Shown: positions 1-5,950, counted from the first letter of the stretch. The stretch is DNA of 5,950 nt from DATIXD01 sp035518875 (GCA_035518875.1 DATIXD010000326.1:1-5950); one strand, 5' to 3'. Numbers and translations are program-made. Notes: a model not told the origin generated them from the letters alone.

Positions 1-536
1 AATCTCGCTTCACCGAGCAAAGCGGTATCCTGCATGCGCAGCAGCCGGCCGGCCCGTAGCAGCAGCGCTTGTCGGGAGAATTCCGCGGCGGGTCGCCGGA
101 CATTCTCGCCCGGTGCGATAACGGAAGTAACGTCCAGGTGGCCATCCCATTCTTCACCCTGTTCAAGCGGAAGAACCGCATCGGTGCCATCCGGGAGCAC
201 GCCTCCGACAGCAATTCGCGCCACCGAACCGGCGGGCAAACCACCCTTGAACGGCTGGCCAGGGGAGATTCCACCTGCAATCAACAGGGTCAGCGGATTG
301 TAAACGCCAGCACCGACCGTCTCGATGGCTCGAAGCGCATAGCCATCCGTGATGGCCAACGGGAATTCGGGCGCATTAGCGGGCGCGATTACATCGTGCG
401 CCAGTACAAGACCCGCCGCGTCTTGCCAATCGACCCTATGGACTTGCGGAGTAGGTGCATTCGTCTGGATCCACGCCCAAGCTTCTTCCACCGGCCGGAG
501 AACTGCGAAACCGCGGGATTGGACAGAATGTTTCAT
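1..536 (-). CDS. MoeA-family molybdopterin molybdenumtransferase-like protein, N-terminal part (runs off left edge)
   Basis: The minus strand is open from an ATG at 534-536 to the window edge, giving 178 codons with no stop. Seen: an N-terminal stretch ending LVLAHDVIAPANAPEFP, then ITDGYALRA (about residues 62-70), then SPGQPFKGGLPAGSVARI, VLPDGTDAVLPLEQ, and PGENVRRPAAEF. This order matches the MoeA N-terminal domains (AMDGYAVR, then AGQP..G..PAG..RI, then P.PEG..AVV, then QNIRRRGED). MoeA inserts molybdate into adenylylated molybdopterin in the cytoplasm, the last step of Mo-cofactor synthesis. The Asp of the DGYA motif, essential in E. coli MoeA, is kept (D64). Other positions diverge: the usual MTGAP reads AVGGV, and the RRRGED segment reads RRPAAE. 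It may therefore be a paralogue rather than the housekeeping enzyme. The start is chosen because the frame is closed by TAA at 594-596 and an AGG lies 5 nt before this ATG; a TTG at 546-548 is an alternative. The MPT-binding and C-terminal domains lie outside the window. Confidence 0.8.
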   Translation of the reverse strand, partial: MKHSVQSRGFAVLRPVEEAWAWIQTNAPTPQVHRVDWQDAAGLVLAHDVIAPANAPEFPLAITDGYALRAIETVGAGVYNPLTLLIAGGISPGQPFKGGLPAGSVARIAVGGVLPDGTDAVLPLEQGEEWDGHLDVTSVIAPGENVRRPAAEFSRQALLLRAGRLLRMQDTALLGEAR

Positions 537-890
537 TGGCGCCTGCAATGCCTCGTCAAACGGTTCGCCGGCCTGGTTAATCCAAGCATCGCATTAGCGT
601 ACGGAGATCCAGAAAACCGTCGGGTTTGGATAACCTGGTTCTCAGCGAGAACAAGGCTACCCAGGCATTCTGATGGAATTTCATAAAAAGGGTCGAAACC
701 GCTCAGTACGCGCTAAACAGGATCGGACTGGAGACTGTCGACGCGGGGTTAGAGGATTTGCTCTCGCCTGCCGACTGGCACTCTCACGCTTTGCGAAAAA
801 AGTCAGCCTGATCGAATCGTGGGGGCGGCGCTCCCGCCCTCCATAATGTCTAAACCCTCCCCGGCCGACTGATTTTAGGGAAGACTTCTC
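537..890. other. 354-nt gap between kdpE and the moeA-like gene; no convincing gene
   Basis: No long or family-recognisable reading frame is present. On the minus strand a 35-codon frame runs from ATG at 682-684 to TAA at 577-579, starting MKFHQNAWVALFSLRTRL, with no Shine-Dalgarno. On the plus strand a 57-codon frame at 674-846 is arginine-rich and looks fortuitous. The gap also contains a GC-rich hairpin (823-839). Whatever drives the moeA-like gene must lie here if it is not read through from kdpE, but I see no clear promoter. Confidence 0.6.
823..839. repeat. GC-rich hairpin downstream of kdpE
   Basis: GGGCGG (823-828) and CCGCCC (834-839) form a perfect 6-bp stem around a 5-nt loop, about 50 nt past the kdpE stop. 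On the minus strand the 3' arm is followed by CCCACGATTCG, with no T-tract, so it is not a standard intrinsic terminator. It could stall RNA polymerase, protect the 3' end of the kdpDE message, or be chance in GC-rich DNA. Confidence 0.35.
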
Positions 891-1586
891 TCATATTTTC
901 AGTCGATAACCCACGCCCGACTCGGTAGTCAGGAGCTGCGGTTTGTTAGGATCGCTCTCCAATTTGTGCCTGAGTTGCCTCATGTAGACTCTCAAGTAAT
1001 GGGAGTTTTCGCTGTAGGAGGGCCCCCAAACATCCTGCAGCAATTGACGATGGGTTAACACCTTGCCGGCGTGTTTCACCAAGACTGACAAGAGCCGATA
1101 TTCGATGGGCGTGAGGTGAACTTCGCGCTCGCCGATGAACACCATGCGTTTGAGCAAATCAACCTTGAGATCTCCAGTCGCAAAAATCTCATTTGTAGCA
1201 TGTTCCGGGTTGATCGCCGAGTGCCGCAGCGCCACCCGCAGGCGTGCCAGAAGTTCGCCGATGCCGAATGGTTTGGTCAGATAGTCGTCTGCGCCCGCAT
1301 CCAGCGCTTCGATCTTGTGCTGTTCGGCGCTGCGCGCGGAAAGAATGATGATGGGCAGTCGCGTCCACTCGCGCAACGCCTTGACCACATCAACCCCATC
1401 CATGTCCGGCAATCCCAGATCGACGAGGACGATATCGGGCTTGCGGACACCGGCTTCTACTAAACCTCGCCGACCGGTCTCCGCCTCGTACACCTGAAAT
1501 CCATGACTGCCCAGGCTGGTTCTCAGAAAACGGCGCATCTGCGGATCGTCCTCGATCACCACAATCACCGGGCGGGGGGTCACCAT
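891..1586 (-). CDS. kdpE: KdpE, OmpR/PhoB-family response regulator
   Basis: The product is 231 residues, close to the family norm of about 225-230. An N-terminal receiver domain (about 5-120) shows the acidic pocket E12-D13-D14, the phosphoacceptor D56 in VLVDLGLPDMDG, the switch serine S83 in IIILSARS, and the conserved lysine K105 in YLTKPF. A C-terminal winged-helix DNA-binding domain (about 130-228) contains LTPIEYRLLSVL, TLHRQLL-like VLTHRQLLQDVWG, YLRVYMRQLRHKLE and the closing ESGVGYRLKI. KdpE is phosphorylated by KdpD and activates the kdpFABC promoter in bacteria where this has been studied. Its ATG lies 2 nt past the kdpD stop, so the two are almost certainly co-transcribed and probably translationally coupled. 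A purine-rich GGAAGAAGAAA in the last kdpD codons is the only ribosome-binding candidate. GTG at codon 2 is an alternative start. All key residues are intact. Confidence 0.96.
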   Translation of the reverse strand: MVTPRPVIVVIEDDPQMRRFLRTSLGSHGFQVYEAETGRRGLVEAGVRKPDIVLVDLGLPDMDGVDVVKALREWTRLPIIILSARSAEQHKIEALDAGADDYLTKPFGIGELLARLRVALRHSAINPEHATNEIFATGDLKVDLLKRMVFIGEREVHLTPIEYRLLSVLVKHAGKVLTHRQLLQDVWGPSYSENSHYLRVYMRQLRHKLESDPNKPQLLTTESGVGYRLKI

Positions 1587-1588
1587 GA

Positions 1589-4330
1589 CTATTGTTTGGT
1601 TTCTTCTTCCAACTCGACCGCCGGCGGGGACTGCTCGAGCGGGAGCACGAATGAGAATATGGCACCTCCGGTGCCCCTATTTTTCGCACGGATGTAACCA
1701 CCGTGCGCCTCGACGATCGCCCGGCAGATGGGCAAACCGAGTCCGACGCCACTCTGCGCGCTTTCCCCTTGAACCCGATAGAATTTTTCGAACAATCGCT
1801 CCTCCTGCCCTTTGGGTATGCCCGGGCCGCGGTCGGCGACCGAAATCGACACCGTAAAGGGGGTGATTTCTGCGGAAATCTCGATGGGGCTCCCCTCGGG
1901 CGTATACCTTGCCGCATTTTCCAACAGATTCACCAGCACCTGCTCGATCATAACCGAGTCCACGTAAACCAGCGGCGAGCCGGGCGGAAGTTTCACCCCA
2001 ACCGCCCTTCCTTCCAGGTGCTTTTGCAGTCGCGTGAGCACCGTCCCGATGATTTCCTCCAGGATGTGCCATTGCCGGTTGAGTTGAACCATGCCGGCAT
2101 CGAGCCTCGCCATGTCGAGGATGTTATTGACCAGGTTGGACATGCGCAACGCTTCGTCGCAGATCGCCCGGCTGAGTTCTAGTCTGTCCTTCGGCTTTAG
2201 CGCCTTATTCTCCTCGGCCAAGGTACTGGCCGAGCCAACGATGGTGGCGAGCGGCGTGCGCAGGTCATGGGAAATCGAACTGAGCAAGGAGTTGCGCAGC
2301 CGTTCCGCTTCCATTTGCACGGATGTCGTCCGGGCCTGTTCGGCGAAGCGGACGCGCTCGATGGATTGCGCAATCTGGCTGAGAAATGTTTCCAGAAGCT
2401 TCTGTTGCTCTGGCAGAAATATCCGTCGCAAGTTTACCGGCAGCAGCACCAGCACGCCGATCGCTTTATCCGCACTGGCAAGAGGAAAGTAGACAGCCTC
2501 GGCCCCCGCCAGGGTGTTGGTGCCGCGGCCGGCGATCTCGTTATGGTCGTACACCCACTGCGCCACGCTGAGATCGCTGCCATGCAGCGATTCGTTCAAG
2601 CCTCTGTCCTTTGGATAGGCGATTAGACCGTTCTCGCCCGGAAACAGAATCACATTCTGACTGCCAAACTCCGCGTGGATATGGCGCACCGCGATGCGTG
2701 CGATCTCCTCCTCGTCACGACTCGCGGACAACTCCTTGCTCATGGCGTACAGCACTTTAGCGCGCCTTTCCCGGTGTGCCGCGACTTTCGCCTGGGAGCG
2801 AACATTCGCCATGAGATTGCTGGTGACTATGGCCACAGCCAGCATCGCCCCTAGAGTGATGAGGTACTGGGTATCAGATACCGAAAAGGCGAGATAGGGT
2901 GTGACGAAGAAAAAATCCAGGGCCGCGACGCCGAGGATGGAGGCCATGATCGAAGGCCCGCGCCCGAAGCGGGTTGCCACGAAGATGACGCCCAAGAGGT
3001 AAACCATGACCAAGTTGGCGAGTTCGAACTTGCCGAACATGATCTTGGCGAGCAAGGTGCAAAGCCCGATGACAGCCGTTCCCCAGACATAACCACGGTA
3101 GCGGTTTTTTCCGCTGTTCCCCCACCGATCTTTGAGGCTCGGAGGCGGGGCTCCGCGGAGCAGCGACGGTTCCTGTTCCCTCCCCTCGCCTCGCGGACTC
3201 CCCAACAGGTAGACATTGATGTTGTGCGCCTCGCCAATGATCTTGTCGACCACCGAACCCAGCAGCCAGCGCCTCCAGCCCCTGCGGCTCGGTTTCCCCA
3301 TCACGATCTTGGTAACGTTCCGCTCCCTGGAGAATTCGATGATGGCTTCGCTCATTTCGGGCGCGCTCAGGGTCACCGTCTCGGCGCCGAGTTGTTCCGC
3401 CAAGCGCAACACGCGCAACACGGCATCGCGCTGTTCCGCGGGCAAGCGTTGCAGCTGCGGCGTCTCCACATAGGCCACGATCCATTCCCCGCGCAAGGCC
3501 GCGGCAAACCGCTTGCCCGCGCGCACCAAGCGTTCCGCTAAGGGATTGGGGCCGATGCAGACCAGAATGCGCTCGGCAACCTGCCAGATTTCGCGGATTG
3601 CGTGGTTTCCGCGATAATCCTGCATTTGGGCATCGACCCGGTTAGCGGTCTGCCTGAGCGCCAATTCCCGCAACGCGATCAGATTGCCTTTGCGGAAAAA
3701 GTTCAGGATGGCCGCTTGCGCCTGTTGCGGCACGTAAACCTTGCCTTCCTTGAGCCGCACCAGCAGTTCGTCCGGCGGCAAATCCACCAGTTCGACTTCA
3801 TCGGCCTCCTCGAATACCGTATCCGGCACGGTCTCCCAGACCCGTATGCCCGAAATTTGCCCGATGTCGTCATTGAGGCTTTCCAGATGCTGGACATTGA
3901 GCGAGGTATAGACATTGATTCCGGCATCGAGGAGTTCCTCGATGTCTTGCCAACGCTTGGGATGCCGGGAACCCGGCGCGTTGGTGTGTGCCAGTTCGTC
4001 GACGAGAATGATCGAAGGCTTGCGCTTGAGCGCCGCGTCGAGATCGAACTCGCGCAGCATCGTGCCCCGATACTCGATGATCCTGGGCGGCAACAGATCC
4101 AACCCCTCGAGCAGCGCAGCAGTCTCTTTACGGCCGTGGGTTTCAATCAGCCCTACGACGACATCGATATTCTCGGCGCGTCTTTCCCTGGCCGCGAGCA
4201 ACATCTCATAGGTCTTGCCGACGCCGGCCGAGGCACCAAAAAAAATCTTGAGCCGGCCGCGCTTGGCCTTTGCTGTGTCCCGCTCGACGCGGGCGAGCAG
4301 TTCGTCGGGATTAGGGCGTTCAACGCTCAT
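1589..4330 (-). CDS. kdpD: KdpD, membrane sensor histidine kinase for potassium/osmotic stress
   Basis: The product is 913 residues, full length for KdpD (894 in E. coli). In order: the KdpD N-terminal ATP-binding domain with Walker A GASAGVGKT (32-40) and the Walker B-like ILVDELAHTN (108-117); a universal-stress-protein-like domain with IVMGKPSRRGWRRWLLGS (about 342-360); a four-helix DUF4118 membrane block (about 413-507); a GAF-like domain (about 528-660); a HisKA dimerisation helix with phosphoacceptor H688 in SSISHDLRTPLATI; and a HATPase with N box NLLENAARYT (N801, N805), G1 DRGPG (833-837) and G2 GVGLGLP (861-867). KdpD autophosphorylates when K+ is low and passes the phosphate to KdpE; it also acts as a phosphatase. 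No catalytic motif is missing. The ATG at 4328-4330 starts MSVERPNPDELLARV, a typical KdpD N-terminus, although no Shine-Dalgarno precedes it. The gene begins 67 nt after the ntrC relic, not behind kdpC as is usual. Confidence 0.97.
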   Translation of the reverse strand: MSVERPNPDELLARVERDTAKAKRGRLKIFFGASAGVGKTYEMLLAARERRAENIDVVVGLIETHGRKETAALLEGLDLLPPRIIEYRGTMLREFDLDAALKRKPSIILVDELAHTNAPGSRHPKRWQDIEELLDAGINVYTSLNVQHLESLNDDIGQISGIRVWETVPDTVFEEADEVELVDLPPDELLVRLKEGKVYVPQQAQAAILNFFRKGNLIALRELALRQTANRVDAQMQDYRGNHAIREIWQVAERILVCIGPNPLAERLVRAGKRFAAALRGEWIVAYVETPQLQRLPAEQRDAVLRVLRLAEQLGAETVTLSAPEMSEAIIEFSRERNVTKIVMGKPSRRGWRRWLLGSVVDKIIGEAHNINVYLLGSPRGEGREQEPSLLRGAPPPSLKDRWGNSGKNRYRGYVWGTAVIGLCTLLAKIMFGKFELANLVMVYLLGVIFVATRFGRGPSIMASILGVAALDFFFVTPYLAFSVSDTQYLITLGAMLAVAIVTSNLMANVRSQAKVAAHRERRAKVLYAMSKELSASRDEEEIARIAVRHIHAEFGSQNVILFPGENGLIAYPKDRGLNESLHGSDLSVAQWVYDHNEIAGRGTNTLAGAEAVYFPLASADKAIGVLVLLPVNLRRIFLPEQQKLLETFLSQIAQSIERVRFAEQARTTSVQMEAERLRNSLLSSISHDLRTPLATIVGSASTLAEENKALKPKDRLELSRAICDEALRMSNLVNNILDMARLDAGMVQLNRQWHILEEIIGTVLTRLQKHLEGRAVGVKLPPGSPLVYVDSVMIEQVLVNLLENAARYTPEGSPIEISAEITPFTVSISVADRGPGIPKGQEERLFEKFYRVQGESAQSGVGLGLPICRAIVEAHGGYIRAKNRGTGGAIFSFVLPLEQSPPAVELEEETKQ

Positions 4331-4354
4331 GATGCTTGTTATTATGCATTTATT

Positions 4355-4367
4355 CAGGCAACGCCTG
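4355..4367. repeat. Short inverted repeat in the kdpD leader
   Basis: CAGGC (4355-4359) and GCCTG (4363-4367) form a 5-bp stem around a 3-nt loop, between the ntrC relic stop and the kdpD start, 25 nt before the kdpD ATG. On the minus strand the repeat is followed by AATAAATGCATAATAAC, so there is no U-tract for an intrinsic terminator. The AT-rich segment leading into the ATG would suit a promoter, but I find no well-spaced -35/-10 pair. Its role is unknown and it may be chance. Confidence 0.25.
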
Positions 4368-4397
4368 CATTGACGAAATCGCTTATGAACTTAAGGT

Positions 4398-5226
4398 TCA
4401 CAGATTCATGTTCAACTCCCTGATCTTGCGGGTCAAGGTGTTCCGCCCGTATCCCAGCAGTTTGGCGGCCTCGAACCGCTTTCCGCCGGTAAAGTGTAAC
4501 GCGGTCGTGATCAGAATTCTTTCCGCCGACTCGATAGCCTCAGTGGCCACATTGGCCCCGCCTGTTTTCAGCCGAATTTCTGCCCACTGGCGGAGCCCGT
4601 CAAGCCAGCCTTCATCGTCCTGGACGAGATGGTGTTTGACCTGGAATAGTTCCGGCGGCAAGTCGTAGACACGTAACACGCGGCTAGGGCCATCACCGCA
4701 ATCCAGCGGCAACCCTTTTCCAATTGCCGGACATTGCCCGGCCAGCTCAAGTGACAGGGGTATTCTTCCGTTTCCGGCTGCAGAATTTTTGGTTCCTCGT
4801 TCAGTTCAAAACTCGCCTTCTGAAGGTAGTGTCGAAGCAGCAGGGGGATGTCTTGGCGCCGCTCCCGCAAGGGCCGGAATATGAAGGCGGATCACGTTCA
4901 AACGATGGAACAGATCTTCGCGAAATCGCCCGTCGCTTTCCGGTGCGTCGCGGCGATGATGCGGACATCGACCTGGCTGGGCAGGCTCGCGCCGACGGCG
5001 TAAAACTCACCGTCCGCGAGCACGCGAAGTAAACGGGTTTGCAATTCCGCCGGCATGTCGCCGATTTCATCGAGGAACAGCGTTCCGCCGTTGGCCTGCT
5101 CGAAACGCACCGACCGCCGCGCATGGGCGCCCGGAAACGCACCGCGCGTGTGGCCCAAAGCGCCGATTCCAGCAGATCACGGGGAATTGCCGCCATATTC
5201 AGGGCGATGACGATTGTGTCGCCGTG
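4398..5226 (-). pseudogene. ntrC: Decayed, 5'-truncated ntrC (glnG): sigma-54-dependent nitrogen regulator NR(I)
   Basis: NtrC is a cytoplasmic enhancer-binding AAA+ ATPase that activates sigma-54 promoters under nitrogen limitation. The minus strand keeps about 270 codons of the family's C-terminal part in order, split over several frames: VIALNMAAIPRDLLESA, GHTRGAFPGA, FEQANGGTLFLDEIGDMP (Walker B), LQTRLLRVLADGEFYAVG, VDVRIIAATH, EDLFHRLNVIRLHIPAL, RERRQDIPLLLRHYL, WPGNVRQLEKGCRW, DLPPELFQ, and the Fis-type helix-turn-helix FEAAKLLGYGRNTLTRKIREL. Joining these needs four frameshifts, near 5155-5160 (-1), 4919-4923 (-1), 4864-4872 (+1) and 4683-4691 (-1). About five residues are also missing after IIAATH relative to E. 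coli NtrC. The sigma-54-contacting GAFTGA reads GAFPGA. The receiver domain, Walker A and start codon are absent: homology ends near 5220, and the reading frame is closed by TGA at 5227-5229. Neither adjacent gene is similarly damaged, so this is most likely a true pseudogene. Confidence 0.88.
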
Positions 5227-5289
5227 TCACGAATACTTGACTTGAGACCTGAGTCGTTCCCTAGCCTTGGGACCACGGAGTGGCGCTCA

Positions 5290-5303
5290 CGCCCAAAAGG
5301 GCG
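5290..5303. repeat. 5-bp hairpin between the channel gene and the ntrC relic
   Basis: CGCCC (5290-5294), a four-A loop, and GGGCG (5299-5303) form a perfect stem. On the minus strand it reads CGCCCTTTTGGGCG followed by TGAGCGCC, without a U-run. It lies about 80 nt past the channel stop and could add to the stronger stem at 5348-5377 in ending or pausing transcription, but it may be chance. Confidence 0.25.
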
Positions 5304-5347
5304 CGGAAAGGGATCCAGTAGGCATCCACCGTTTTGATTGAGATACT

Positions 5348-5377
5348 AGCGGCGACGCGTTTGGCACAATCGCCGCT
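5348..5377 (-). repeat. Stem-loop just past the channel stop (terminator-like, no U-tract)
   Basis: AGCGGCGA (5348-5355) and TCGCCGCT (5370-5377) are perfect inverted 8-mers around a 14-nt loop. Inside the loop TTG/CAA could pair further around GCA. The structure begins 5 nt after the stop codon of the channel gene (TGA at 5383-5385). On the minus strand the distal arm is followed by AGTATCTCAATC, so the U-run of a standard Rho-independent terminator is missing. The position fits an mRNA 3'-end stabiliser or an atypical terminator. Confidence 0.5.
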
Positions 5378-5382
5378 GAGGA

Positions 5383-5865
5383 TCATTTTGAGCGAAGCGA
5401 CTCCAATCGATTCTCCAACTCGTCCATGCGCTGGTGGAGCCGGGCCAGTTCTTTGAGAACGAGGCTTTCCTCGCTCTCGATGCGACTGGCCTCCCGCTCC
5501 ACGTGCCGCATTTCCAATCCCAATGCATCGATGTTCTTGCCGATCAGCACCACGGACAGCGATGCCGTGAACAGCGAGAACACCGCCAGCCCGAATAGGA
5601 TCAGCAGCGCAGCCAATAAACGCCCGAAAAACGAGGTCGGTACCACGTCGCCGAAGCCCACGTGAGTCATGGTCACCCAGGCGGACCAAATGCCATCTAA
5701 GGGCGAATGGATGTTGGAATCGATGATATACAGCAAAACACCCGCCGTGAGGGTCACGACCAGCGCGATGATCAGTATATAGCCCAGGCTTCTTTTTGTG
5801 GACAAATCGACCAGCAGATTCTTGAACCAGTACAGCGAATCCTTGAAAGTCTGTCGAAACTGCAT
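5383..5865 (-). CDS. Small two-transmembrane potassium channel-like protein (ion channel 2 family)
   Basis: The product is 160 residues. Seen: a short cytoplasmic N-terminus; TM1 at about 28-49 (ILIIALVVTLTAGVLLYII); a pore helix at about 54-66 (SPLDGIWSAWVTM); the selectivity filter T67-H68-V69-G70-F71-G72-D73; TM2 at about 81-108; and a charged, heptad-like tail (about 113-158) that should form a coiled coil. This is the TM1-pore-TM2 plan of KcsA-type K+ channels, which assemble as tetramers in the inner membrane. The filter departs from TVGYGD at two positions (H for the second T-position residue, F for Y). No RCK/TrkA_N regulatory domain is present, so gating is unknown. The ATG at 5863-5865 is preferred because AAAGGGG lies 5 nt upstream and the 16 codons from the alternative ATG at 5911-5913 have AT-rich third positions unlike the gene. 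Selectivity for K+ over Na+ is inferred, not shown. Confidence 0.85.
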   Translation of the reverse strand: MQFRQTFKDSLYWFKNLLVDLSTKRSLGYILIIALVVTLTAGVLLYIIDSNIHSPLDGIWSAWVTMTHVGFGDVVPTSFFGRLLAALLILFGLAVFSLFTASLSVVLIGKNIDALGLEMRHVEREASRIESEESLVLKELARLHQRMDELENRLESLRSK

Positions 5866-5870
5866 GGGAG

Positions 5871-5877
5871 CCCCTTT
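5871..5877 (-). promoter_or_regulatory. Ribosome binding site deciding the channel start
   Basis: On the minus strand AAAGGGG is followed by CTCCC and then the ATG at 5863-5865, a 5-nt spacing. No comparable purine-rich site precedes the upstream in-frame ATG at 5911-5913. This favours the 160-residue product over a 176-residue one. Confidence 0.5.
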
Positions 5878-5909
5878 AACTACGAATCGATTTAACCCGG
5901 AAACTTTAA

Positions 5910-5950
5910 TCATTTGTTCAGACGATCCAGTTCCAGGTTCAGGCTTAACA
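5910..5950 (-). CDS. Possible C-terminal end of an unidentified upstream gene
   Basis: A minus-strand frame enters from the right edge and ends at TGA (5910-5912), reading LSLNLELDRLNK and then stop. The third codon positions are moderately GC-rich and the composition is leucine- and charge-rich, consistent with a real protein end, but 12 codons are too few to identify a family. Its stop overlaps the upstream in-frame ATG of the channel gene as ATGA (5910-5913). If it is real, the channel gene probably belongs to the same transcript. Confidence 0.25.
   Translation of the reverse strand, partial: LSLNLELDRLNK

Noticed and set aside
69..686. 205-codon plus-strand open frame
   Set aside because: It is antisense to the MoeA-like frame, which has recognisable conserved motifs, and its own translation is arginine-rich and featureless.
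823..839. Calling this hairpin a Rho-independent terminator of kdpE
   Set aside because: There is no T-tract after the stem on either strand. It is recorded only as a hairpin.
674..846. 57-codon plus-strand frame in the gap after kdpE
   Set aside because: It is arginine-rich, ends in the GC hairpin, and shows no ribosome site or family resemblance.
1390..1917. Minus-strand 175-codon frame spanning the kdpD-kdpE junction
   Set aside because: It is an alternative frame of the kdpD 3' end and kdpE 5' end, rich in R, S and P, with no domain.
4331..4397. A defined sigma-70 promoter for kdpD
   Set aside because: AT-rich hexamers such as CATAAT are present, but no -35 element lies at suitable spacing; the best pairs are weak matches.
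3602..4423. 273-codon plus-strand open frame opposite kdpD
   Set aside because: It lies antisense to the KdpD N-terminal domain, which has clear Walker motifs on the minus strand. It has no family-like motif and is a shadow of GC-rich coding DNA.
4398..4712. Treating the 104-codon minus frame as an independent small Fis-like regulator
   Set aside because: The first codons read through a frame slip from WIAVMA; aligned with the upstream segments it is the C-terminal part of NtrC, so it is a pseudogene piece.
4683..5160. Explaining the ntrC frameshifts as sequencing error
   Set aside because: The adjacent 2.7-kb kdpD and kdpE have no frameshifts, and the ntrC relic also has a large 5' loss, an in-frame deletion and a GAFTGA change. 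Error in one local stretch cannot be fully excluded without reads.

Overview
The window looks like chromosomal DNA from a moderately GC-rich proteobacterium, probably beta or gamma. This rests on the Kdp-type sensor kinase and response regulator and on a relic whose conserved blocks read like enterobacterial/betaproteobacterial NtrC. I cannot name the genus. Every gene I can support lies on the minus strand, so transcription runs from high to low coordinates.

From right to left in the direction of transcription: (1) 5910-5950 may hold the last 12 codons of an unidentified upstream gene. (2) 5383-5865 encodes a short two-helix potassium channel-like protein with a THVGFGD filter and a coiled-coil tail. 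A perfect 8-bp stem-loop lies just past its stop. (3) 4398-5226 is a decayed ntrC (glnG) gene. It has lost its 5' part (receiver domain and Walker A), carries four frameshifts and has a GAFPGA in place of GAFTGA. (4) 1589-4330 is an intact 913-residue KdpD sensor kinase, followed after 2 nt by (5) an intact 231-residue KdpE response regulator at 891-1586. (6) 537-890 is a 354-nt gap with no convincing gene. (7) 1-536 is the N-terminal part of a divergent MoeA-family (molybdopterin molybdenumtransferase-like) protein that runs off the left edge.

The functional theme is potassium. KdpD and KdpE form a two-component system that normally controls the high-affinity K+ pump KdpFABC, and a small K+ channel gene sits about 1 kb upstream on the same strand. 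No kdpF, kdpA, kdpB or kdpC is present here: the position just upstream of kdpD, where kdpC usually sits, is taken by the ntrC relic. The target of this KdpDE pair is therefore elsewhere or has changed. I see no mobile element, CRISPR array, tRNA or rRNA. The most noteworthy items are the ntrC pseudogene, the separated kdpDE pair next to a channel gene, the divergent MoeA-like fragment and several stem-loops. I found no convincing new biological system.
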